Source of the DNA: Pseudomonadota bacterium
GTDB taxonomy: Bacteria; Pseudomonadota; Gammaproteobacteria; Xanthomonadales; Rhodanobacteraceae
Length of the DNA stretch: 36,893 bases
Assembly (NCBI GenBank): GCA_018240465.1
Contig: JAFEFS010000088.1
Coordinates: 1-36,893 of the forward strand
Direction: 5' to 3'
Shown piece after piece: positions 1 through 8,278 of the stretch (position 1 is the first letter of the stretch; each line of letters starts with the position of its first letter). The notes under the pieces were generated by a model. It was given only the letters and a program-made list of their open reading frames with translations. It had not been told where the DNA came from and searched no databases. The position numbers were made by a program, and so were the translations under genes.

Positions 1-1155
1 GGCGCGAATCGCGCGCACGCCGACGACATGCGCTTTTGCATCGACAAGGCGAGTCCTTCGGTCGCAATCGACGCAGACGTCGCGCGCGCCGTCGCGACCC
101 AGCTCGGCGCACGACCGGTGCTGTACGAATACAGCGGCCAACCCAAAGGCGACGATCCGGATTTCGATCTGCGCGCCTACAAGGGACTGCTCGCCGAGCA
201 CTGCGACCTCGTGCTCGGGTTTCCGTACGACGCTTCCAGCGGCTCCTTGCCGAAATTCCTCACCGCAACGCCGCCCTATGCCATAACCGGTTTCGTGCTC
301 GTCACGCACAAGGGCGATCCACGCACGAAACTCGCCAAATTCGCAGCGGGCAGCAAGGTCGCCGTGGCGTACAACACGCTGCCCAATCTGTACTTTCCAC
401 ACCATCCCAATCTTGTGCGCGAGATCCGCGCCGATGACGACGATGTCGTCGCCGCTCTCGAACATCGCGACGTTGTCGCCGCCATGATCTGGCGCCCCGG
501 CGTGGTCGGCGCACTGCAACGGGCCAAGGCGGTGGCGAAGTACGAGTTCCACCCGCTCGACGACGCCGGCACGTCGTGGCCGCTGGTGGCCTTGCACGGC
601 GACAAGGGCGCAGAAGCCGCGCGCCGCTTCGAGCATGCCATTGCCGTGTTGCGCGACAACGGCGGGCTCGCCAAATTCCTGCGCGGCTACGCCGATGTGG
701 CGCCCGCTGCGACGGGCAGGCGCGGTGCCGAGCCGACGGGCTTCAACCATGCACGCCGCCACGCGCAGGGCCCGGCCACATCGACTTGCGCTGCGAAGTC
801 CACCGGCAAGCGCAGCGTCGCCAACTACACCGCAGAGCAGGCCGCGGCCGGCCAACAGTTGTTCGAAGACAAATGCTCGATTTGCCACGGCAAGAACCTG
901 GAAGGCCGCAATGGCCCGATGCTGAAGGGCAAGATGTTTTTTTCTGCCGAGGCGAAGCACACACTAGGCGAAATTTTCACGATCGTCGTACAGAATATGC
1001 CCGCCACGGCCCCGGCTACACTGCCGCATGACCAGTACGAAAAAATCATGGCCTACATCCTGCAGGTGAATGGTTTTGGGCCCACCGGCTCGGCGTTGAC
1101 TTACGAGGACGCCAAACAGTCGAAGGCACTGTTGGTCTACAAAGACTCGAACTGA
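1..1155 (+). CDS. Periplasmic substrate-binding domain fused to cytochrome c (5' end missing)
   Basis: The frame is open from base 1. The bases before the first ATG (28) read as the tail of a signal peptide (ANRAHADD), so the true start lies upstream of the window. The first ~225 residues look like a family 3 solute-binding fold, of the type called quinoprotein-dehydrogenase-associated (XoxJ/MoxJ-like). A linker leads to a class I cytochrome c domain with the haem motif CSICH (cysteine codon at 874-876) and a later methionine (QNMPA) as likely axial ligand. The inferred role is to accept electrons from a periplasmic PQQ alcohol dehydrogenase and pass them to the respiratory chain. DUF779 and a PqqU-like receptor follow at once, which supports a PQQ-oxidation operon whose dehydrogenase would lie upstream. 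Binding protein and cytochrome are normally separate genes, so the fusion is unusual. The cytochrome domain is certain; the ligand of the binding domain is not known. Confidence 0.85.
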   Translation, partial: GANRAHADDMRFCIDKASPSVAIDADVARAVATQLGARPVLYEYSGQPKGDDPDFDLRAYKGLLAEHCDLVLGFPYDASSGSLPKFLTATPPYAITGFVLVTHKGDPRTKLAKFAAGSKVAVAYNTLPNLYFPHHPNLVREIRADDDDVVAALEHRDVVAAMIWRPGVVGALQRAKAVAKYEFHPLDDAGTSWPLVALHGDKGAEAARRFEHAIAVLRDNGGLAKFLRGYADVAPAATGRRGAEPTGFNHARRHAQGPATSTCAAKSTGKRSVANYTAEQAAAGQQLFEDKCSICHGKNLEGRNGPMLKGKMFFSAEAKHTLGEIFTIVVQNMPATAPATLPHDQYEKIMAYILQVNGFGPTGSALTYEDAKQSKALLVYKDSN

Positions 1156-1172
1156 ACACCGAGAAGGGCACC

Positions 1173-1571
1173 ATGGGGACGACCAGCAAGCATGAACTCG
1201 ACACACGCCAGGTCATCGCCACACCCGCAGCTATTGCCCTGATCGATACGCTGCGCAAGGAAAATGGGCCAGTGCTGTTCCATCAATCCGGCGGTTGCTG
1301 CGACGGCTCCTCGCCGATGTGCTATCCACGCGGCGAATTTCTCGTCGGCGACAGCGACGTGCACCTCGGCGAGATCGGCGGCGTGCCGTTCTACATCAGC
1401 AAGCCGCAGTTCGAATACTGGAAGCACACGCAGCTGATCATCGACGTCGTCGAAGGTCGCGGCGGCATGTTCTCGCTCGAGAACGGTCGCGGCGTGCGCT
1501 TTCTCGTGCGCTCGCGCCTGTTCGAGGATGCGGAGATCGAACTGTTGCGTGAACGCGGGAGACTGGGTTGA
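1173..1571 (+). CDS. DUF779 family protein
   Basis: This 132-residue protein has the DUF779 signature: an early HQSGGCCDGS segment followed by MCYPRGEF, then a conserved body of beta strands. The paired cysteines suggest metal binding, but the family has no settled biochemical role. DUF779 genes usually sit beside aldehyde or alcohol dehydrogenases (acoD/exaC type), which fits the PQQ/cytochrome gene upstream. ATG 1173 is preceded by a purine-rich GAGAAGGG. The gene lies 17 bases after the cytochrome fusion, and its stop codon overlaps the TTG start of the next gene, so the three are probably one operon. An accessory or maturation role for the aldehyde-oxidising partner is inferred from context only. 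Confidence 0.85.
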   Translation: MGTTSKHELDTRQVIATPAAIALIDTLRKENGPVLFHQSGGCCDGSSPMCYPRGEFLVGDSDVHLGEIGGVPFYISKPQFEYWKHTQLIIDVVEGRGGMFSLENGRGVRFLVRSRLFEDAEIELLRERGRLG

Positions 1572-3712
1572 GCGCATCGCGTGCGTCTTCGCCTCGCGCG
1601 CCGCGCCCGCACGGGCGCTCCGCCCTGCTCGCCGTGCTGGCCTGCGCTCCGGTCTTCGCCGACGAACCCGCCGCGGTCGATCTGCCCGACATCGTCGTTA
1701 CCGCGACGCGCGGCGAACGCCCGGCGTTCGAGGTTCCCGGCGCGATCGACGCGGTCAAGGTCGAAGCCGGCAGCTCGCTCGGCATCAATCCATCCGAATA
1801 CCTGCAAGGCATTCCCGGCCTGCTCACGCGCGACCGGCAGAACTACGCGCAGGACGAGCAGATCTCGATTCGCGGTTTCGGCGCACGCTCGACCTTCGGC
1901 GTGCGCGGCGTACGCCTCTACGTCGACGGCATCCCGGCGACGATGCCCGATGGCCAGGGGCAGGTATCGAACTTCCCGCTCGGTTCGGCCGAGCGCATCG
2001 AGGTGCTGCGAGGGCCGTTCTCGGCGCTGTACGGCAACTCCTCGGGCGGCGTGATCCAGATCTTCACCGCCGACGGCGGCGACCATCCCGAGCTGCGCTT
2101 CGATGCGGCCGGCGGCAGCTACGGCACGCTGCGCCTCGGCGCGAACGCGCGCGGGCGCGTAGGCATCGTCGGCTACAACATCGACCTCTCGCAGTTCCAC
2201 ACCGACGGCTACCGCGGGCACGGCTACGCCGAACGCAGCAACGGCAACGCCAAGTTCAGCGTCGACTTGGGCGAGGGGCGCAAGCTGACGCTGCTCGCAA
2301 ACGCGGTGGCGCTGCCGAATGCGGACGACCCGCTCGGCTTGACCCGTGCGCAGTTCGAGGCCGATCCGCGCCAGCCGGTCACGAGCGCGGCGCAGTTCGA
2401 CACGCGCAAGAGCGTGCACCAGCAGCAAGGCGGCGCAATCTACGAGCAGTCGCTGGGCGATTCGCAGAGTCTGCGCGTGCTCGGCTACGCCGGTCATCGC
2501 GACGTCGAACAGTACCAGTCGATCCCGGTGGCGACGCAGAAAGCGCCGACCAGCCCCGGCGGCGTGATCGACCTCGACGGCGACTACGGCGGCGGCGACG
2601 CGCGCTGGAGCTACCGTGGCGTCCTCGCCGGCCGGCCATTGGATGTGTCCGCCGGGGTCAGCTACGACCGCCAGAACCAGCATCGCCAAGGCTACAACAA
2701 CTACCTCGGCACGATGCTCGGCGTGAAAGGCGTACTGCGTCGCGACGAGCAGAACCTCGTGTTCAATTTCGACCAGTATGCGCAGGCCACCTGGAGTTTC
2801 GCCGAGCATTGGCTCGCCAGCCTCGGCGCACGCCACAGCGAAGTGAAATTCTCCGCCGCCGACCACTACATCGCGCCGGGCAATCCCGACGACAGCGGCC
2901 GCGCGAACTACGCGGCGACGACGCCGGTCGCAGGCCTGCTCTACCGCGTGAACAGCCAATGGCATCTCTACGCTTCCTACGGGCGCGGCTTCGAGACGCC
3001 GACGTTCAACGAACTCGGCTATCGCCCCGACGGCAGCGCCGGCATCAACTTCGGCCTCGTGCCCGCGCGCAGCCGCAACAGTGAAGTCGGATCGAAATGG
3101 CGCTTTGCGGGTGGCGAATTCGATGTCGCCGTGTTCAACGCCAGCACGCGCAACGAAATCGCCGCGGCCACCTCGAGCGGCGGTCGCACGACCTATCAGA
3201 ACGTCGATCGTGCGCGCCGGCGCGGTGCGGAATTCAAGCTCGACCTGCCGCTCGCCGCACGCTGGCACGCACAGTTCGCCTACACGTATCTTGACGCGAA
3301 ATTCCTCTCGCCGTTCCTGACCTGCCCGGCGGCGTCGACCTGCACGAAACCGAACACGCCGGTCGCCGCGGGGGCGCGCATCCCGGGCGTGCCGCGCTCG
3401 AACCTCTACGCCGCGCTGCGCTGGGGCGAAGCACTCGGCTGGAACGCGACGATCGAAGCGAACGCCGCAAGCGCGACGCCGGTCAACGATCTCAACAGCC
3501 AATACGCGCCGGGCTACGGCACACTGTCGCTCGGCACCGGCTACGTGTTCGAGACCGCCGCGACGACCGTTTCCACGTTCCTGCGCGTACAGAACCTGTT
3601 CGACAAGAACTACGCCGGATCGATCATCGTCAACGAGAGCAACGGCCGCTACTTCGAGCCGGCGCCGGGATGCTCCGTGTTCGGCGGCGTGCACGTCACC
3701 TGGAAGCAATGA
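1568..3712 (+). CDS. pqqU: TonB-dependent outer-membrane receptor, PqqU/YncD type (PQQ uptake)
   Basis: This is a 714-residue TonB-dependent receptor. The signal peptide ends near VFA|DE (residue 31), a TonB box DIVVTA lies at 41-46, then come the plug (about 50-165) and a 22-strand barrel. By eye it follows E. coli YncD/PqqU, the PQQ importer, along its whole length: DGIPATMPDGQGQ and VLRGPFSALYGN in the plug, QYQSIPVA, YIAPGNPDDSG and GRGFETPTFNELGYRPDG in the barrel, and IIVNESNGRYFEP near the end. It should carry pyrroloquinoline quinone into the periplasm. The start is TTG, chosen because it gives a complete signal peptide, overlaps the DUF779 stop (TTGA) and has GGGAGA five bases upstream; this implies coupled translation. 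The PQQ assignment rests on sequence recalled from memory plus the PQQ-linked neighbours. The barrel ends in WKQ, not a terminal aromatic residue. Confidence 0.85.
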   Translation: MSASRASSPRAPRPHGRSALLAVLACAPVFADEPAAVDLPDIVVTATRGERPAFEVPGAIDAVKVEAGSSLGINPSEYLQGIPGLLTRDRQNYAQDEQISIRGFGARSTFGVRGVRLYVDGIPATMPDGQGQVSNFPLGSAERIEVLRGPFSALYGNSSGGVIQIFTADGGDHPELRFDAAGGSYGTLRLGANARGRVGIVGYNIDLSQFHTDGYRGHGYAERSNGNAKFSVDLGEGRKLTLLANAVALPNADDPLGLTRAQFEADPRQPVTSAAQFDTRKSVHQQQGGAIYEQSLGDSQSLRVLGYAGHRDVEQYQSIPVATQKAPTSPGGVIDLDGDYGGGDARWSYRGVLAGRPLDVSAGVSYDRQNQHRQGYNNYLGTMLGVKGVLRRDEQNLVFNFDQYAQATWSFAEHWLASLGARHSEVKFSAADHYIAPGNPDDSGRANYAATTPVAGLLYRVNSQWHLYASYGRGFETPTFNELGYRPDGSAGINFGLVPARSRNSEVGSKWRFAGGEFDVAVFNASTRNEIAAATSSGGRTTYQNVDRARRRGAEFKLDLPLAARWHAQFAYTYLDAKFLSPFLTCPAASTCTKPNTPVAAGARIPGVPRSNLYAALRWGEALGWNATIEANAASATPVNDLNSQYAPGYGTLSLGTGYVFETAATTVSTFLRVQNLFDKNYAGSIIVNESNGRYFEPAPGCSVFGGVHVTWKQ

Positions 3713-3740
3713 TCCGATCTTGTGCCTGGCCGCGTGAGGC

Positions 3741-4379
3741 TCAATTCGCAATACCGCACCGCGCAGCGATGCGGGCCAATTGCGCACTGTTGGTTGCGCC
3801 GAGCTTGTGACGAATCGACGTCTGCAGATTCGCCACCGTTTTCGCGCTGAGGCGAAGACGCTCGCCGATCGCCAACGGCGAATGGCCACCGACGATCAAG
3901 GTAAAAATCTCGAACTCGCGCGGCGACAGCGCGTTCAGCGCATCGGCCTCGCCCACCGAAACCTCGCTGCCCAGCGTCCTGGTCACATCGCGGCTCAGAT
4001 AGCGCTGACCCAGGGCTACGGCACACACGGCCTCCACCAGCACCTCGGGTGCGCTGGCTTTGGTGATGTAACCCGTCGCCCCCGCTTCAAGCGCCTTGCG
4101 CACGAAGATGCCTTCGTCATGCATGCTGAAGATCAGCACTCTCGCCGAGTTGTCCCTGGCCAGCAGCCGCCGCGTCAGCTCGATGCCACTGCTGCCGGGC
4201 AGGCCGATGTCCACCACCGCCACGGCCGGACGAAGCCGTGCGAAGTCGCGATAGGCCTGCTCGGGGTTCGACGCCTCGGCGCAGACAATGATGCGCGGGT
4301 CGCGTTCGAGCAAGCGGCGGTAGCCTTCGCGCACCACCGCGTGATCGTCCACCAGCAGGACGGTGATCGGTTCACTCAT
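3741..4379 (-). CDS. NarL/UhpA-family response regulator
   Basis: This is a 212-residue two-domain regulator. The receiver domain (about 5-120) has the acidic pair D11/D12, the phospho-acceptor D57 (VVDIGLPG) and the conserved lysine K107. A LuxR-type helix-turn-helix follows at about 149-205 (LSPREFEIFTLIVGG, IGERLRLSAKTVANLQTSI). The ATG at 4379 is preferred to a longer reading frame because the receiver fold starts right after it, and it overlaps the end of the sensor-kinase gene by eight bases, as expected of a coupled pair. It should be phosphorylated by that kinase and act on transcription. The divergent TonB receptor gene behind the kinase is the obvious target candidate, which is an inference. 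It converges with pqqU, with about 28 bases between them. Confidence 0.92.
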   Translation of the reverse strand: MSEPITVLLVDDHAVVREGYRRLLERDPRIIVCAEASNPEQAYRDFARLRPAVAVVDIGLPGSSGIELTRRLLARDNSARVLIFSMHDEGIFVRKALEAGATGYITKASAPEVLVEAVCAVALGQRYLSRDVTRTLGSEVSVGEADALNALSPREFEIFTLIVGGHSPLAIGERLRLSAKTVANLQTSIRHKLGATNSAQLARIAARCGIAN

Positions 4380-5355
4380 GACTTGCTTCGCTGTGCACAA
4401 CCGGAATACTTGCGACAAGGCGGAAACCCCACCCGGGCGCGGTTTCGATGCGCAATTCGCCACCCAGCGCCTCGATCCGCTCGCGCATGCCGATCAGACC
4501 GAGGCCGGCATTGCCGTCCTCGTCGCGGCTCCGGCCACAGCCATCGTCGGATATCTGGATGCGCAGTTGCGCCTGCCCCTCGTCTGACTCCGCCCGCCAT
4601 ACACGCACTGCCACACGCGACGCGTGCGCATGCTTGACCACATTGGTCAGTCCTTCCTGCACGATGCGGTAGGCAGCAAGGCTGACCGCATTGCCGAGGC
4701 TGCAGAGATCGCCATAACATTGCAAGGTCACCGCTGCTTGCGGCAATCGTTCGCGCCAGCCGGCGATATGGTGTTCGAGCGCCGCCTCGATACCCAGTTC
4801 ATCGAGCCCCACGGGGCGCAGCTGCCGGATCAGCCCCGCCACCGCTTTCTGCATGTGATCGAGATTGCCCACGATCGAGCGGGCAATTTCGCCGATGTCG
4901 TCGGCCTGCCCGCGCCGCTGCGCGAGCGATACGGCGTCGATCTTGACCGCGTTGAGATACTGGCCCAACTCGTCGTGCAGTTCGCGACTCAGGCGCGCGC
5001 GCTCGGTCTCCTGCGCTTCCGCGTATTGACGGACGAGGCGGCGGTTGTCCAACAACGCCACAGCCAATTGGCGCTCGGCCTGGACGCTATGCGCCAGGGC
5101 CCGGCGCGTCTCACGGTAGCGTCGCCACGCGTACCACAACGAGCCGGTCGCGATGACGAGCAGCACCCCGGGAGCCTCGTCCAGCTGCAGGTTTTCGGCA
5201 AGGTGGAACTCGCCGGCAAGGAACTCGGCGAAATCCCAGTGAGCCGAAGCAAACGCGGCCAGGATCGACAACGCGACCACCAAGGCCAAATCGCCGCGCC
5301 AGCGCGAATGCTGTGTCGGCGGCGGCACAATCTGTGCGATCTGCGGTCGGCTCAT
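4372..5355 (-). CDS. Membrane sensor histidine kinase, NarX/UhpB/DesK class (HisKA_3)
   Basis: This 327-residue kinase has two hydrophobic segments near residues 22-38 and 62-77, bounding a short stretch of about 25 residues between them. A coiled-coil (80-118) and a HisKA_3 dimerisation domain with the phospho-accepting H127 (ERARLSRELHDELGQ) follow. The C-terminal HATPase domain has an N-box (YRIVQEGLTNVVKHA) and G-boxes (DDGCG, GLGLIGMRERIE). The small external loop makes a large ligand domain unlikely, so it may sense the membrane or a partner protein. ATG 5355 was chosen over starts at 5385 and 5472 because the extra N-terminus does not look like protein of this family. The gene is translated ahead of and overlaps the response regulator. 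The signal is unknown. Confidence 0.9.
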   Translation of the reverse strand: MSRPQIAQIVPPPTQHSRWRGDLALVVALSILAAFASAHWDFAEFLAGEFHLAENLQLDEAPGVLLVIATGSLWYAWRRYRETRRALAHSVQAERQLAVALLDNRRLVRQYAEAQETERARLSRELHDELGQYLNAVKIDAVSLAQRRGQADDIGEIARSIVGNLDHMQKAVAGLIRQLRPVGLDELGIEAALEHHIAGWRERLPQAAVTLQCYGDLCSLGNAVSLAAYRIVQEGLTNVVKHAHASRVAVRVWRAESDEGQAQLRIQISDDGCGRSRDEDGNAGLGLIGMRERIEALGGELRIETAPGWGFRLVASIPVVHSEASHE

Positions 5356-5525
5356 GCACGCATTTTCGGCGGAATCGTCCGCCATGCAAGCCGCAATACA
5401 CGTCGGGAATTTTTCCCGCCCGTGGGCTGGCAGACTCGCGCCCTGCTCGTTGCGCACCGACAAGATTTCCAAAGTGCGCGCTGCGGCGCAGAACCCATCA
5501 CCACAGGACGACCAGGGGTAGTCGA
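5356..5525. promoter_or_regulatory. Divergent promoter region with a perfect dyad
   Basis: This 170-base gap separates the divergent kinase and TonB-receptor genes and must hold both promoters. At 5404-5418 there is a perfect inverted repeat with six-base arms, CGGGAA-TTT-TTCCCG, a reasonable candidate operator for the adjacent regulator. The end of the gap carries a purine-rich AGGGG stretch that serves as ribosome binding site for the receptor. No clear -35/-10 pair could be placed with confidence. The operator role is an inference from position and symmetry. Confidence 0.4.
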
Positions 5526-8093
5526 ATGACGCGTGCGATTCCGGTAAAGAACCCGTTTGCGCCCGCCGCGCTTGCTGCGGCCTTGCTGGCCACGACCGGC
5601 AACGTCGCTTTCGCCGTCGTCGCGGACGCGGACGCGAGCAGGGACGCTTCCGCGAAACTGCCGGTCGTCAACTTCGACACGATCGAAGTGACGCCGCTCA
5701 ACGGCGGCGCACAACCGCGCAACGCGATCGCCGCGCCGGTGCAGACGGCCAGCGGCGACGACCTGCGCAACAGCAACGCGATCGACCTGACCGAATTCCT
5801 CAATCGCAAGTTCAGCGGCGTGTACTTCAACGAGTCGCAGGGCAACCCGCTGCAGCCCGACGTCAACTACCGCGGCTACACCGCATCGCCGCTGCTCGGC
5901 ACGCCGCAGGGACTCTCGGTATACATGGACGGCGTGCGTCTCAACCAGCCGTTCGGCGATGTCGTCAGCTGGGACCTGATTCCGCGCAGCGCGATCGCCG
6001 GCATCACGCTGATCCCGGGATCGAATCCGCTGTTCGGCCTCAATACGCTCGGCGGTGCACTCTCGCTCGAAACGAAAAGCGGGCGCACCGATCCGGGCAC
6101 CACGGTCGAACTGGGTTATGGCGCGCATGCACGCGGCACCGCGGATATCCAGTCGGGCGGCGTCGACGGTGCCTGGGACTGGTACCTCAATGCCCACTAT
6201 TTCACCGACGGCGGCTGGCGCGAATACTCGCCGACCGACCAGGGCCAGTTCTTCGGCAAGCTCGGCTGGCACGATGAAGGCAGCGATTTCGAACTGAGCT
6301 ACGCCTACGTCAAGGACTCGTTGATCGGCAACGGCCTGCAGGACATGCGTCTGCTGGCGCAGGACTACAACAGCGTCTACACCATTCCCGACCGGACCAA
6401 GAACCAGTCCCACTACCTCAACCTCGAAGGCAGGCATGCTTTCGGCGATGCGTTGTCGATCGCCGGCAACGTGTACTACCGCAAGATCGATACGCGCACG
6501 CAGAACGGCGATCTCAACGACGACTCTATCGGCGAATCGGTGTACCAGCCTTCGGCTGCGGAACGGGCGGCGCTGACCGCAGCCGGCTACAGCGGTTTTC
6601 CGGCCAGCGGCGCGACCGCGGCGAACACGCCGTTCCCGAAGTGGCGCTGTATAGCCAATGTGCTGCTCAACAGCGAGCCGAACGAAAAGTGCAATGGCAT
6701 CGACACGACGACGCGCACGCATCAGCACAACTACGGCGTCAACCTGCAGTTGGACTGGAATGCCGAATTCGGCGGCAACCGCAATGCATTCCTGGTCGGC
6801 GGCGGTTACGACGCGGACCGCATCCGCTACGCGCAGTCGGCTCGCTTCGGCTATCTCGCTGCCAATCGCAGCGTCGTCCTCGTCGACGGCCCCGGCGCCT
6901 ACGCCGACGGCTCGCAGAATTCCGAAAACGCGTTCGACTCGCGCGTCGACCTGCGCAGCCGCGCGCACACCTGGAGCGCGTTCTTCAGCGACACGCTGAC
7001 TCTCGCCGACGTGTGGAACCTGACCATCTCCGGCCGCTACAACCGGCAAACCGTCATCACCCGCGACCTGCTCGATCCCGACGGCGGCATCGACTCGCTC
7101 AACGGCAACGACACCTACCGCCGCTTCAACCCGGCCGCAGGACTGACCTGGTCGCCGAGCGCGGCGTTCAACGCCTACATCGGCTACAACGAAGGCAGTC
7201 GCGCGCCGTCAGCCGTCGAACTCGGCTGCGCAAACGAGAACAACCCGTGCCGCCTGCCCAATGCCATGGCCGGCGACCCGCCGCTCGCGCAGGTGGTCAC
7301 GCGCACGCTCGAAGCCGGCCTGCGCGGTACGCTGTGGGACAGCACGCACTGGAACGTCAACATTCATCGCGCGGAAAACAAGAACGACATTTTGTTCGTC
7401 GCCGCGCCCGATGCACCCGGCGCGGGATTCTTCCAGAATTTCCCGAAGACCCGGCGCGAAGGCTTCGACCTCGGTTTCGACAGCAGGGCGTCGGCGTGGA
7501 GTTACGGCGCGCAGTATTCCTACGTTAAGGCCACGTACCAGGCCTACGGCCTGTTCCCGGGCGACGGCAACAGCACGAACAGCTTCGCCGCGATGGATCC
7601 GGCATTCCGCGGCCTCGCGGGCGGCACGATCACGGTAAGCCCCGGCGACCGCATGCCGCTGATTCCGAAGCAGACCTTCAAGGCCTTCGTCGGCTACGAC
7701 TTCGGCGAGACGTTGTCGCTGAACCTCGATTTTCGTGCATCGGGCGGTGTTTACGCACGCGGCAACGAAAACAATGCGCATCAGCCGGACGGCACCTACT
7801 ATCTCGGCCCCGGCAAGACGGCCGGCTACGGCGTGTTCGACCTAGGCATCAACTACAAGCCCACGCCGAAGTTGACCTTCTTCGCCCAGATCGACAATCT
7901 GCTCGATCGCGAGTACTACACGGCGGCGCAGCTCGGGGCCACCGGCTTCGATGCAAACGGTAGTTTCCATGCACGTCCGTTTCCCAAAGTGGCGGACGCG
8001 CCCGGCGATGAAAATTATCCCGTTCCGCGCACGACGTTCTTCGCACCGGGTGCGCCGCGGCTGATCTGGGCCGGAATCAGATACCGCTTCTGA
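5526..8093 (+). CDS. TonB-dependent outer-membrane receptor, ligand unknown
   Basis: This is an 855-residue receptor. The signal peptide ends near residue 30 (NVAFA), a TonB-box-like DTIEVT lies at 51-56, and the plug contains NYRGYTASPLLGTPQGL and GLNTLGGALSLETKSG. A long barrel ends in the terminal phenylalanine (AGIRYRF) needed for outer-membrane insertion. The start ATG 5526 has AGGGG about eight bases upstream; a longer frame opening within the kinase gene is rejected because the signal peptide begins here. Extracellular loops contain cysteines (KWRCIANVL, LGCANENNPCRL). It is divergent from a two-component system that probably controls it. The substrate cannot be told from the sequence; iron complexes, cofactors and glycans are all possible. 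Confidence 0.88.
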   Translation: MTRAIPVKNPFAPAALAAALLATTGNVAFAVVADADASRDASAKLPVVNFDTIEVTPLNGGAQPRNAIAAPVQTASGDDLRNSNAIDLTEFLNRKFSGVYFNESQGNPLQPDVNYRGYTASPLLGTPQGLSVYMDGVRLNQPFGDVVSWDLIPRSAIAGITLIPGSNPLFGLNTLGGALSLETKSGRTDPGTTVELGYGAHARGTADIQSGGVDGAWDWYLNAHYFTDGGWREYSPTDQGQFFGKLGWHDEGSDFELSYAYVKDSLIGNGLQDMRLLAQDYNSVYTIPDRTKNQSHYLNLEGRHAFGDALSIAGNVYYRKIDTRTQNGDLNDDSIGESVYQPSAAERAALTAAGYSGFPASGATAANTPFPKWRCIANVLLNSEPNEKCNGIDTTTRTHQHNYGVNLQLDWNAEFGGNRNAFLVGGGYDADRIRYAQSARFGYLAANRSVVLVDGPGAYADGSQNSENAFDSRVDLRSRAHTWSAFFSDTLTLADVWNLTISGRYNRQTVITRDLLDPDGGIDSLNGNDTYRRFNPAAGLTWSPSAAFNAYIGYNEGSRAPSAVELGCANENNPCRLPNAMAGDPPLAQVVTRTLEAGLRGTLWDSTHWNVNIHRAENKNDILFVAAPDAPGAGFFQNFPKTRREGFDLGFDSRASAWSYGAQYSYVKATYQAYGLFPGDGNSTNSFAAMDPAFRGLAGGTITVSPGDRMPLIPKQTFKAFVGYDFGETLSLNLDFRASGGVYARGNENNAHQPDGTYYLGPGKTAGYGVFDLGINYKPTPKLTFFAQIDNLLDREYYTAAQLGATGFDANGSFHARPFPKVADAPGDENYPVPRTTFFAPGAPRLIWAGIRYRF

Positions 8094-8278
8094 TCCGCGG
8101 TGCCCGCCGAAGAATGGCGCGCGCCGGAAGCCGCACAGGGCGCGGTCGAGAAGAGGGCGTTCGTGGCGCTCGCACGCGGTTACCAGGCAAACCGGCGGTG
8201 CCATCGCGCACGGCACGCAAAACTTTTTACCGTATACTCCGCCGCGCACCGTCCGCCGAGCCATGGTCACCCGCTCAC

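Noticed and set aside
1391..3889. An 832-residue open frame antisense to the PqqU-like gene
   Set aside because: It is arginine- and valine-rich shadow translation of a GC-rich gene with no start signal or known domain.
5352..7049. A 565-residue antisense frame under the second TonB receptor
   Set aside because: It covers a clearly recognised receptor in another frame and has biased composition.
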